Below, one piece after another: positions 6,841 through 15,395 of a DNA stretch of 64,000 nucleotides; position 1 is the first letter of the stretch; each line of letters opens with the position of its first letter. A program made the translations under genes and the position numbers. The notes beneath the pieces are model-generated. The model saw only the letters and a program-made list of their open reading frames with translations. It was not told the origin of the DNA and did no database searches. This DNA comes from Pseudoalteromonas luteoviolacea NCIMB 1944 (GTDB lineage Bacteria > Pseudomonadota > Gammaproteobacteria > Enterobacterales > Alteromonadaceae), in the NCBI RefSeq assembly GCF_001625565.1, contig NZ_AUXS01000097.1:124001-188000 (forward strand), read 5' to 3'.

Positions 6841-9800
6841 TTAATCCGTAATTATATTGAACCCTTTCAGTATACCAGAACAGTTCTGACAAGCAGGGAA
6901 CGGGTTACCCGTTTTGTCATAAAGTTTGTATGTTGCAAGGGTAATATCTTCGACTGTTGCGGATGTATTGTTCAAGTACCAATTTGCCGCTCGCACTTCA
7001 GCGTGTAGCCCTGGGGCACCAGCCTGCGTAGCAATGCCATTGCCTTTTTTCAGCTCGGTGTTTAGGTAATCTAAAATCCGTTGCTTGATAATAGGGTGCA
7101 GTGGCTCCTCTCCTTTGTAGAACTCTTTTTCTATGTACTTCACGTACTGTTCAGGGTCTTTGACAAGTATACTTTTATTGACTTCTTTCCATTCAACATG
7201 TGTTTCAGCTTTTTTTACCATTTTCCCAACTTCACTTGGTTTCCCAGTAAAGTTAAAGAACTCAGGTGATTTAGCTAAATTGGTACCAGGTGCAAATGCT
7301 TGAGAAATAGCCTTACGGTTATGAGGCAATGGTGTTTTACCATCTCCGTTCTTTAACAAGTCTTTTGCTTTTGCTTGTAGAGCTTTCGCAAAATTGGTTT
7401 TTTCTAATTCAAGATCAATTTTCTTATATTGCTCTATGTTATTTTTCTTCAACAAATGACCAACATATTTAACCCCGCCAAACACCATTGTAAGCGGTGC
7501 ACTTGAGAAATTTCTCAAGCTATCAATCAGCGGAACATAAGCTATATAGTTTTCTTCCTTTCTATCAAACAGCGTTCTTAACTCGGTAATACCTTGTACT
7601 GTGTCATACTGTTTATCTGAAATATCCTTTTTAGCTTGTTTAAAGGCGGTGTACGGATCTGTGTCTCGTGCTCGCTTGGCCAGTGCCCCCCAGTCGTAGT
7701 GGATAATTTGCCCTTGGGTAGATTTGTATTTGGCCACCACAGATGCACCATATTGCTTAGTCAGTTCAGCAACTTGTTCAGGTGTTCCGTTTTGCAAAGT
7801 ATCCATTATGGCGATGTCTTGCAGTAACTCTAGATCGGCGCCTGTCAGTGGTATGTTTTGATAGTGAACACCTTTAAATGCGTCCGGGATATGTACACCT
7901 GCATCTAATGCTTCTTTTACAGTAAAGCGGTGTGCACGAGCATGCAGTAAAATATTGTGATGCTCTAGCACGGCAAGTAATGCTGTTGCTCTTTGGTATT
8001 GAGGTGACATCTCTCTGATCAATGCTGAACGAGTGATGGCTGTACCTTGATTTGCCGTTCTATTGATGACTTCAGCTGAGCCTTTTGCGACGAAAGCTGC
8101 AAGACCCGCGGCTAATCTAGCTAAATCAGCACTTTGCGCTTGAATTGCACCAAGCTCTTTCATCGCTTGTTTCATGCTACCCCATTGATAAATTTCTTGA
8201 GGCGTCAGGCGTGCTGTATTCATATACGCATACAGTTCTTCCTGCGACATTTGCGTTGCATCTATACCAACATGCTTCTCTACCCAAGCTGCTGTCGCTT
8301 CACCTTGTGCTGTGAGCTTGTCAACTTGAGGGTCATATTGACTTGCAACAAACTTAGCTGCTACAGAACCTGCGGCACCTGCTGCACATTGCTGAGAGCG
8401 GTTAGAGTGTTGGCTATTGACATTAGCGAGTAAACATCCTGTTGCTGCGTGCGCGATGTATTTCGCAGCAGTTGACAAAGAGGTGCTTTCTATATTGGCC
8501 GTTAAAGTTTCTCCTAGAGCGCTGACAGCACTTGCTTTGAGTGCATTGACAAACGAATCTGATAGGTCGTCAATACTGCCGCCTGAAATAGCGGTCTCAA
8601 TACCCGCTTTTGCGGCAGACTCGATAACAACTTGCAGTGATTGATTGCCTAGAGAGATTAATGTGTCTGTGCTCATAAGAGGAGCGTTAGGATCGTACTC
8701 GAAGAAATCAAGTCCATCTAACTCCTGCATCACACCAGCGGTGACCATTGAAATCGCAAGCGAACGCAAGTTGTCACTTTCAGTAATAGACTTAATGGCA
8801 CCATCAATACCTTCGCCATTTGCCAAGCTGACAGCTGCTTGGGTAGTAAGCGTTGCAGCACCTGCTGATAAAGCCGCAGCCGAGAAAGTACCTTTACCAA
8901 CAGCCGTGGCTATAGCACCATTAGAACCTGTAATTCCGGCACCTGCTGGTCCCATTGCAACAGAAACTGCTATCGCAATGACTGCCATTGCTGCTGGGCT
9001 TAGTGCACTGGTCGTTTCATGCTTTTTGATCCTTTCAAGCTTGGTATACACGACATCTAGCATGCTGTTACACTGCTTGAACTCAGGATCAGCTTTTATT
9101 GCTTCAAACGCATAAGGATTGATATTTCTCGGCGCTGAGGTCAATGATTGTGGAGGACATGCATATTCAGGGTCATTATAAAGATCAGACATCCAGCTCA
9201 AGCTTTTACTTGATGCAAAGCCATTGACAATATTAGAGACAGACTGGCCTTCTTGTTGCCCAAATTCAATAGTGATGCCATGTGTTGCGTTAATTTTTAC
9301 GCCACCAACGATTTCATTGTATACGGCTGTATCTTCAGTATCTTGGATAGTCTCTGTTTTGATTTTCCAAGTACCTTTCCTTATTTTGTGGTAAAAGTAA
9401 TGATCTTGCTGCTTCGCCATGAGAAGATTAACTCTGCCATTGCGAGCATCGATGTGAGTGCCGTCGGTTGACGTGATTTCAGTTGCTTTAAGTGTGATAT
9501 CGCCATATTGAGACGCAATGAGAACACCTTTACCCGCATCCAATGCAGAGCGGATAGCAATGGTTTCGAACTCTTGTTCTGTTTCTGTTGTTTTCCCCCA
9601 CTTACGGTTCATATCGCGTTGATATTCGTTAAATTCATTTGCGATGTAAACCCCGTTATTTGCGAGGATTTGGATGACGCCTTTATCTGCGTGTAATTTT
9701 GCCGCATGAAGCTCGACAACACCGCCAGCAAGCAGTTTGATGCTGTCTTCAGCGGTTAGGCGAGATACGAGATGTTCAACTGTTTGCGTGTTTTCAGAGT

Positions 9801-10935
9801 AACCTGGTCGTGTTTGACTACCAGCATAAGTCTCTTTAGCCGACTTAATAATGATGTTGTTTCCGGCATTGAGTGCAATATTATTACCTGAAATTTGAGC
9901 GCCTTCTAGCACAATATCATTACTGGTTTTGATATAGATATTATTGCCTTCTAGCTTGGCAATTTTTCCTAGGCGTGTACCTTGAGAGTAGGGGGTTTCA
10001 TATCGATGAACAAGTGTTTTCTGTACGTAATTGTTGGCGAAAATTTTAACGTTTTTCGACGCAGAAAAGTGACTAGACAGATTTGCAACGGTACCACCGG
10101 CTAAGAGGTTTAAGTCGCCATCTGCGATTATACTGCCGTCTGTGACAGTAATGTTTTCAACAGATCTTATTAACGCATTACGGTACGTGTATAGGTTAGC
10201 AGTATCAACATTGATTGATTTAAATTCATTGCTCTCGCCGTGGAACTCTACTTGGTGGCCATTGACTTCTTGCGCTTTGATGGTATTTGAAGTTAAGTGT
10301 ACAACTGGTACTAGCACGTTAACTGAGCCGATTGTTCTCGATTCAGGCCAAATAAAGTTTTTGCCAAATTTATCAATTTGCGCCTGTGATATGGCATCTC
10401 CAAATTTAGCGGCACCTGTTTTAGAGAATTCATATGCCTTATTATATAAATCATTTATTTGGTTTGATTCACTGGTGTATCCAATCAGCAAATTACGATT
10501 TAGTTCGTTATATATTTGCGAGCGAATAAAGCGAGACTGTACAAAGTTGTCACCGACCATTTCTTGCAGCGGGTAATGTGGAATAATTACCGTTATTCCT
10601 TGGACTTGGATCGGTATCATAACAGGAGGCTGTAAAGCCACTTTGTAATTATCTTTAAGTCGCTTAAAGAAAGTTCCAATGTTTTGTGTGGTTGAGGTAT
10701 TAACCTTATCCTCAACGTAATCTGACTTTTTGTACCAGTAGCCATCGTTAACGTACGAGCGGGTGTATTGTGGGTTTGACAATTCCGCAGCTACTTGCTC
10801 ATTGGTGATTGCCCAACCAATTGTGGGGAGCATCAGCTGGCCTAACAACATGAATATGTTGAGGCAGGCCGTCACTTTTTGCCACATGGGAACCTTTTGT
10901 TCCCAAGACTCTTTTTCTATGTTTTTTTCTTTCAT
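6841..10935 (-). CDS. filamentous haemagglutinin-like polymorphic toxin with C-terminal deaminase domain
   Basis: A 1364-aa secreted protein. The N-terminus is a long charged segment followed by a hydrophobic core (residues about 23-43), resembling the extended signal peptides of large autotransported proteins. Residues about 240-560 are FHA-type beta-helix repeats (such as SIKLLAGGVVELHAAK). Residues about 645-960 are Ala/Gly rich and match the DUF637 haemagglutinin region. The C-terminus has the deaminase signature HAE (1311-1313) and CxxC (1349-1352, PACQNC), as in YwqJ/BURPS668-type nucleic-acid deaminase toxins. Expected role: contact-dependent or secreted killing by base deamination in a target cell. 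It starts 22 nt after the stop of the upstream haemagglutinin gene, with a possible immunity gene downstream. No TpsB transporter is visible. Confidence 0.8.
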   Translation of the reverse strand: MKEKNIEKESWEQKVPMWQKVTACLNIFMLLGQLMLPTIGWAITNEQVAAELSNPQYTRSYVNDGYWYKKSDYVEDKVNTSTTQNIGTFFKRLKDNYKVALQPPVMIPIQVQGITVIIPHYPLQEMVGDNFVQSRFIRSQIYNELNRNLLIGYTSESNQINDLYNKAYEFSKTGAAKFGDAISQAQIDKFGKNFIWPESRTIGSVNVLVPVVHLTSNTIKAQEVNGHQVEFHGESNEFKSINVDTANLYTYRNALIRSVENITVTDGSIIADGDLNLLAGGTVANLSSHFSASKNVKIFANNYVQKTLVHRYETPYSQGTRLGKIAKLEGNNIYIKTSNDIVLEGAQISGNNIALNAGNNIIIKSAKETYAGSQTRPGYSENTQTVEHLVSRLTAEDSIKLLAGGVVELHAAKLHADKGVIQILANNGVYIANEFNEYQRDMNRKWGKTTETEQEFETIAIRSALDAGKGVLIASQYGDITLKATEITSTDGTHIDARNGRVNLLMAKQQDHYFYHKIRKGTWKIKTETIQDTEDTAVYNEIVGGVKINATHGITIEFGQQEGQSVSNIVNGFASSKSLSWMSDLYNDPEYACPPQSLTSAPRNINPYAFEAIKADPEFKQCNSMLDVVYTKLERIKKHETTSALSPAAMAVIAIAVSVAMGPAGAGITGSNGAIATAVGKGTFSAAALSAGAATLTTQAAVSLANGEGIDGAIKSITESDNLRSLAISMVTAGVMQELDGLDFFEYDPNAPLMSTDTLISLGNQSLQVVIESAAKAGIETAISGGSIDDLSDSFVNALKASAVSALGETLTANIESTSLSTAAKYIAHAATGCLLANVNSQHSNRSQQCAAGAAGSVAAKFVASQYDPQVDKLTAQGEATAAWVEKHVGIDATQMSQEELYAYMNTARLTPQEIYQWGSMKQAMKELGAIQAQSADLARLAAGLAAFVAKGSAEVINRTANQGTAITRSALIREMSPQYQRATALLAVLEHHNILLHARAHRFTVKEALDAGVHIPDAFKGVHYQNIPLTGADLELLQDIAIMDTLQNGTPEQVAELTKQYGASVVAKYKSTQGQIIHYDWGALAKRARDTDPYTAFKQAKKDISDKQYDTVQGITELRTLFDRKEENYIAYVPLIDSLRNFSSAPLTMVFGGVKYVGHLLKKNNIEQYKKIDLELEKTNFAKALQAKAKDLLKNGDGKTPLPHNRKAISQAFAPGTNLAKSPEFFNFTGKPSEVGKMVKKAETHVEWKEVNKSILVKDPEQYVKYIEKEFYKGEEPLHPIIKQRILDYLNTELKKGNGIATQAGAPGLHAEVRAANWYLNNTSATVEDITLATYKLYDKTGNPFPACQNCSGILKGFNIITD

Positions 10936-10957
10936 GATATTTGCAATTCCAAGCCTA

Positions 10958-13621
10958 TCACTTCATTAAGGTTGCAAGCACTACAGAGGTATACACATGC
11001 TCGCTTTCAAACTTACAATTTATGCCGATTGTATTGTTGTTTGTTTCACAATCTTTAACACTAGGCTTTCCTATGTCGTCAATCGCACTGTAGCCAGACT
11101 TACGGTATGAGTAATTAACCTCTTTCTTGTCTGCACTAATTTCATAACCAGTCAATACAATAGAGGTTGGTAGCCAGTGAGAGCCAAATGTGTTTGGTGG
11201 AGGGGTATTTAGATAACCTTGAATACGCTTGTTCAGCGCGTCTTCGATTTGTCTTGCGGTATAATTCGTGCCATCGATGTCTTTATCTTTATTCTTCTGA
11301 TCTACTAAAGTTTTTAAGTTCACAGTATGGGTTTGATTACTACACGCAGGCTGTAAAACTTCACCATCGCCTGGCAGAATAACCATGCGGCAGGTAGTCA
11401 CAACAAAAGTTAAAATATCGCCGTTGGTAGATTGAGAGGAGACGATTGCAGTGTTGCCAATTCCATAGTTATATTCAAATGTTTTCATATACTTGATACC
11501 TTCATTTTTCTTTTCGGTACCCAGTGCATCTAGATTTGTCACATTTAAATCACTACTCGAAGGCAGATCTTCTTTGACGCCGTATACACCGCCATGGAAA
11601 GACAGCAGCGTTTCAGACTCTACAAAAGTATCTATTTTTTCGAAGCGGCAGCGTCCAGTTGTTTGACAATATTTAGTGTCAGCATAAGTGGCCGTATACG
11701 TGTCTTTTGATAGACGCAGTCCAATTGAAGAAAGCTGTAAATTATTGAAATAAGCTTTTGAAAATACTTCTGTATAAGAGAACATATTGTTGAACTCTTG
11801 TGTCGAGCGAGCATTGTGCGTGCCATCACTGACTCTTAATTTACCGAATACGATGATTCGACCAGGAGGTGAGTAGTGGTTGATTTTTGAGCGGCTCCCT
11901 TGTTCTGATGAGATCACGCCAGTTTTAGAGTCGTTGGTGTAACTGACACCCGAATAGTACCCTGTCTCTACATCTAATCTATAGCGTTCGTTAAATACTT
12001 TATTACTATTGATATCAAAGACACCAGACTGGCTTAGGCTTAGAATTGCAGATGAGTTTAATATGTACTTGGGTGCTTTAATTTCAAGCTTGTTCTCGGC
12101 TTGGAACACAACATCGTTAGACCTTGCTGAGCTTACCTTGATGCCTGAACTCCAATCAGATGCACCTCTTGGAATGTTGTATGAATTAATATTCTCAAAG
12201 GCTTGTGCATCGACTTGAATTGAGTTGGCATAGATTTTAGCGGACAGGTTTGAATGGCTAACTTCTTTTATCTTTTGAACCTGAGAGTTATGGTAGATAC
12301 CCTGGGATAGGTTTTCGTGATCTCTGGTTAACTCCAAAAATGGACGTGTCGAGGTTAAGTTCTGCCCACTGCGACGAGTACCATTTGCAACAGTTCCTTC
12401 TCTTGATTTCAATATAAGTGAGTTAGCTCTGATGATACCACCGTAGCCGTTGGCAATATCTTTTTGCGTTTCTATGGTGAGGGTACGAGCATTGATGTTG
12501 TTCTGGTTTGTAAAGTAATAACCTGAAACTTTAATATCAGTTGCTTCAACTTGACCTGAATTACTTACTCCAGAACGAGAGATAAACTCTGCGGCCCCCG
12601 AGTATATGATACCTTGGTTAATGATACGTGATAGAGAAACTAACTTAAGGTTTTCATCAGAGTATAGTTTACCGTAGTTGACAATATTTGGATTTACGAA
12701 AAAGCCACGACCATGACCCCAGGATTGAGTGTCTTCTATTGCTGCGCTTTGTAGTTCTACCCCTCGTGGCTCAAAATTAAATGGGTCACCCACAGAGAGC
12801 TTGCCAATGTGTGAAATAGCAATGCCTTCACTAGGGACAAACAAGCCATTGTCTGAGTTACTAGAAGATAGCGCTTCGGTTACTGTGTTTATATTGGTAT
12901 TACTTGCAATGGTGAGGTTCTTATTTGTTGCAACTGAAAAGCCAGCACTTTTGTATTGACCGTTTATCGTTGCATTATAAGTTCTTGAGTTGTATGGCAG
13001 CATTTGAAGGCTAGGGCCTGTTATTTTACCGTCAGAATAATTGACGCTATATCCCCCTAAATAAAGGGAAATACCACCTGTGCCCACCTCAATATCTCCT
13101 GATTCATCCATAATGAGGTATTCGTTTTTATGATTTAGAGCTTTTAAATTGATATCGACACGAGTATTACTTGACGTAATCAGATTATCTGTATAAAGCT
13201 CGAGGGATTGAGCACCTCTGGCATTTAACGTTTTGATGTCAATTTGACCACTTTGACTGGCGACTATTCTATTTGAGTAAAATGAACCTGAAGAAATACT
13301 AATTCGCTTTGCGTTTTCGAAGTTACAATTTGTACAAGTAACCTTATTCGCCGAAGTAATTAACAGGTTTGCAGGGTGACCTAAAACTTCTATTTTTGAG
13401 TTGATATTAATGCTGCCAGAGAACTTGAGATGAAACATGTCTCGTTTAGCATCACCATTATAGATAATTAGAGGCTTATTAAGATTAGTAAGTGTTAAGT
13501 TAACAGTAGATGAAGTACCCTCGGGAGTAATTGCATACATGCTGTCTAAGTTAGACAAGGTATTTGCGTGCGTCACGCTCGCATACAACCATGCAGATAT
13601 AATAAATATGACTCGATTCAT
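10958..13621 (-). CDS. haemagglutinin-type secreted protein (TpsA-like), first gene of the toxin operon
   Basis: An 887-aa protein with a classical signal peptide (MNRVIFIISAWLYASVTHA, cut near residue 19-20). Residues about 25-330 look like a degenerate two-partner-secretion/FHA N-terminal domain; HPANLLITSANKVTCTNC occupies the place of the usual NPNGI signature. Residues about 330-420 are typical haemagglutinin repeats (INQGIIYSGAAEFISRSG). The rest is beta rich, and the C-terminal third has several Cys pairs. There is no toxin domain. It is probably co-transcribed with the deaminase toxin 22 nt downstream, so the usual single giant exoprotein may be split over two genes. Family is fairly sure; the split role is inference. 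Confidence 0.7.
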   Translation of the reverse strand: MNRVIFIISAWLYASVTHANTLSNLDSMYAITPEGTSSTVNLTLTNLNKPLIIYNGDAKRDMFHLKFSGSININSKIEVLGHPANLLITSANKVTCTNCNFENAKRISISSGSFYSNRIVASQSGQIDIKTLNARGAQSLELYTDNLITSSNTRVDINLKALNHKNEYLIMDESGDIEVGTGGISLYLGGYSVNYSDGKITGPSLQMLPYNSRTYNATINGQYKSAGFSVATNKNLTIASNTNINTVTEALSSSNSDNGLFVPSEGIAISHIGKLSVGDPFNFEPRGVELQSAAIEDTQSWGHGRGFFVNPNIVNYGKLYSDENLKLVSLSRIINQGIIYSGAAEFISRSGVSNSGQVEATDIKVSGYYFTNQNNINARTLTIETQKDIANGYGGIIRANSLILKSREGTVANGTRRSGQNLTSTRPFLELTRDHENLSQGIYHNSQVQKIKEVSHSNLSAKIYANSIQVDAQAFENINSYNIPRGASDWSSGIKVSSARSNDVVFQAENKLEIKAPKYILNSSAILSLSQSGVFDINSNKVFNERYRLDVETGYYSGVSYTNDSKTGVISSEQGSRSKINHYSPPGRIIVFGKLRVSDGTHNARSTQEFNNMFSYTEVFSKAYFNNLQLSSIGLRLSKDTYTATYADTKYCQTTGRCRFEKIDTFVESETLLSFHGGVYGVKEDLPSSSDLNVTNLDALGTEKKNEGIKYMKTFEYNYGIGNTAIVSSQSTNGDILTFVVTTCRMVILPGDGEVLQPACSNQTHTVNLKTLVDQKNKDKDIDGTNYTARQIEDALNKRIQGYLNTPPPNTFGSHWLPTSIVLTGYEISADKKEVNYSYRKSGYSAIDDIGKPSVKDCETNNNTIGINCKFESEHVYTSVVLATLMK

Positions 13622-14095
13622 ACAGTAATTTCACATATTGGTTTATGTTGATTCTTTGGTTAATGGGTGTTTCCCATAGGTTATTTTATTTGTACTGGCA
13701 TTAACTTAAAAGCAATAATTTTAAATTTATTTATTTTTTGTAATTTATAAAATTATTCATACTTCAAGCGTCAATTATTAGTTGGGTTGGTATGCTTTCA
13801 AGTGGCATTAATTGTGGTTAATAATTGTTCTTTTTGTAAATTTTATATTTCATTGTGTTCGAGTTTGTGTTGGTAAATTAATTGTATTTTTGACATCGAG
13901 ATACAAGGGTTATTCTAAATAAAACGAGTTTTTCACTCTATTTATGAAGAGTAATTCCGCTTAATGAGTAGATACATTTGGTTTGGGGAATGAGTTAGAA
14001 AAATCGGTTTTATGAGAAAAATATGCCAGTAATTTAATGACGAAGATGTGTGTAGATTCGTTGGCAATGGTTAATTAAATAAAGGTGCTACCCAT
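13622..14095. other. very AT-rich upstream region of the toxin operon
   Basis: About 470 bp, visibly more AT rich than the flanking genes, with no credible ORF. It must include the promoter of the haemagglutinin-toxin operon. The composition resembles H-NS-type silenced acquired DNA, but no defined site can be assigned by eye. Confidence 0.4.
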
Positions 14096-14263
14096 ATGCT
14101 GGTATTACGGATAGAACACTCCAAAGCAGGGTTAACAAGGCAGGAACATTCGAGCAAACACACAGAAAGTGATGAAGTAAAACGCTTAGAGGTGGATCTT
14201 AAGCGAGTGAACAGGCGAACATTCAAAATCTATGGCTTCAACAAAAAGGCAACCGCAAACTAG
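14096..14263 (+). pseudogene. possible IS3-family OrfA transposase remnant
   Basis: A 55-codon frame containing SSKHTESDEVKRLEVDLKRV, which resembles the leucine-zipper region of IS3-family OrfA proteins (commonly ..ESDEVKRLRKELKRVTEERDILKK). After KRV the similarity is lost and the frame stops at 14261. No OrfB, inverted repeats or target duplication is visible. The call rests on one motif and is weak. Confidence 0.35.
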
Positions 14264-14477
14264 TGAGTAAAAACCGTGTAACGCATTTAATGACGTTTGT
14301 TAGGCTCCAAGCTAGCAGCGGATATAGATGCTACTTCATTTGCTGATTGCCTAAGCTAGAGCAGGGTGGTTGAATAGTATATCTGGGCCTACAGTTTTTG
14401 TTTTAAGTTTGTTTTGTAAACAAAGTCCGATTCTAGCAGGCCTTAAAAAGGGTATATAGAATATTATTTTGCTTGCG

Positions 14478-14640
14478 TTATAACCCTTTTGAAGCTTTTT
14501 GCTGCGTCATTGCTAGCTCTTTGGCATATTCTAAATTCTTTGCTGCTACTTTTGTACTGGGGTGCTCCTTTCCAAGCAATTTTTGATTTTGAGCTAGTGC
14601 CAACTCAAAGTAGGCAATGGCCTTATCATAGTCACCTTTG
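14478..14640 (-). pseudogene. 5'-truncated TPR-repeat gene fragment
   Basis: The last ~54 codons encode CKGDYDKAIAYFELALAQNQ followed by KLLGKEHPSTKVAAKNLEYA, a clear TPR_12 (kinesin-light-chain-like) repeat, and a stop at 14478. Upstream, the frame runs into the tandem 16-bp repeat at 14641, which replaces the start of the gene. No signal, start codon of its own or ribosome binding site belongs to the TPR part. It is a decayed 3' fragment of a larger TPR protein. Confidence 0.55.
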
Positions 14641-14672
14641 CAATCAAAGGGGTCAGCAATCAAAGGGGTCAG
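14641..14672. repeat. tandem 16-bp repeat (2 copies), REP/RAYT-like end
   Basis: CAATCAAAGGGGTCAG occurs twice in a row (14641-14656 and 14657-14672), followed by AGTCAATGATTTGA. Sequences of the type GGGGTCAGAGT(C/A)AA are found at the ends of REP-associated Y1 tyrosine transposase elements in gammaproteobacteria (recalled, not checked). No transposase is present. The repeat sits exactly where the TPR gene is cut. Confidence 0.5.
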
Positions 14673-14935
14673 AGTCAATGATTTGAAATCAAAGCTGTAG
14701 ATGACTGAGCCTGGTACGTAGCAGATCTCGATGGACTACCAAGCTAATGTTCCAACAATATTGAAAAACTGACAACTCATTGCAACTATTGGCTGTGTCC
14801 AAAAGTTAACCCACAAAAACGAGCTTAAACGTAGAAAACAATCATGATGCTATAAATGTTTGGAGAAAAATTAAAAATCAAAGAAGCTGAATATTGAAAG
14901 CAAAAAGATAAGTAATTGAATAGGGAGAGGAAAGC

Positions 14936-15012
14936 TGGTCGGCATAGCAGGATTTGAACCTGCGACCCCTGACACCCCATGACAGTGCGCTACCAAGCTG
15001 CGCTATATGCCG
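14936..15012 (-). tRNA. proL: tRNA-Pro (anticodon GGG)
   Basis: The 77-nt cloverleaf on the minus strand has acceptor stem CGGCATA/TATGCCG, discriminator A and an encoded CCA end. The D-arm reads AGCGCAGCTTGGTAGCGC and the T-arm contains GGTTCGAATCC. The anticodon loop ATGGGGT gives GGG, which reads CCC/CCU proline codons. The anticodon stem CTGTC/GTCAG has one T-T mismatch, the same as in E. coli proL. It is a single tRNA beside a degraded mobile-DNA stretch. Confidence 0.95.
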
Positions 15013-15024
15013 ACTTGGTTTGTC

Positions 15025-15052
15025 ACTATAATGATTTTATTTGAAAAGGCAA
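15025..15052 (-). promoter_or_regulatory. sigma-70 promoter of tRNA-Pro
   Basis: On the minus strand, TTGCCT (15047-15052) and TATAGT (15025-15030) are separated by 16 nt and end 12 nt before the mature tRNA 5' end, as expected for a tRNA promoter. Confidence 0.55.
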
Positions 15053-15395
15053 TAACTAATTGGTTTGTTTGGACATTAAATCATCACAATACGAAAATTG
15101 CGCAATTCAAAGTCTATTTTAGGTTGCTTTATTATCAATGAGATTATCGGATTCATGTGTTGCTCGCGTGATTGCGATATTCCAGTTTGAAACTGAGTTA
15201 GTACTCACATTCATTTAACTGACCGTTGGCGTTTCAAGCAACTCCCATATTTTTCTAATACAATAATCCTAATTTTAAGGATAATTCAATAGCTTATTCC
15301 AATTTATATATGTCAAGGTCACTGGCTTTGTTAGAATGCGGTCGAGAAAAAGGCTGAAGAAACGGCTTAAATACCCAAATATAAAAGGAAAAGAT
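15053..15395. other. intergenic region before the fibrinogen-like gene
   Basis: About 340 bp with no credible gene or strong repeat. It separates the divergent tRNA-Pro and the secreted lectin/fibrinogen-like gene and presumably holds the latter's promoter. Confidence 0.3.

Noticed and set aside
8645..9115. 156-codon plus-strand frame inside the toxin gene
   Set aside because: Antisense shadow of the Ala/Gly-rich DUF637 region; Ser/Pro/Ala-biased product, no ribosome binding site.
10142..10576. 144-codon plus-strand frame inside the toxin gene
   Set aside because: Antisense shadow of a strongly supported coding region, no recognisable motif.
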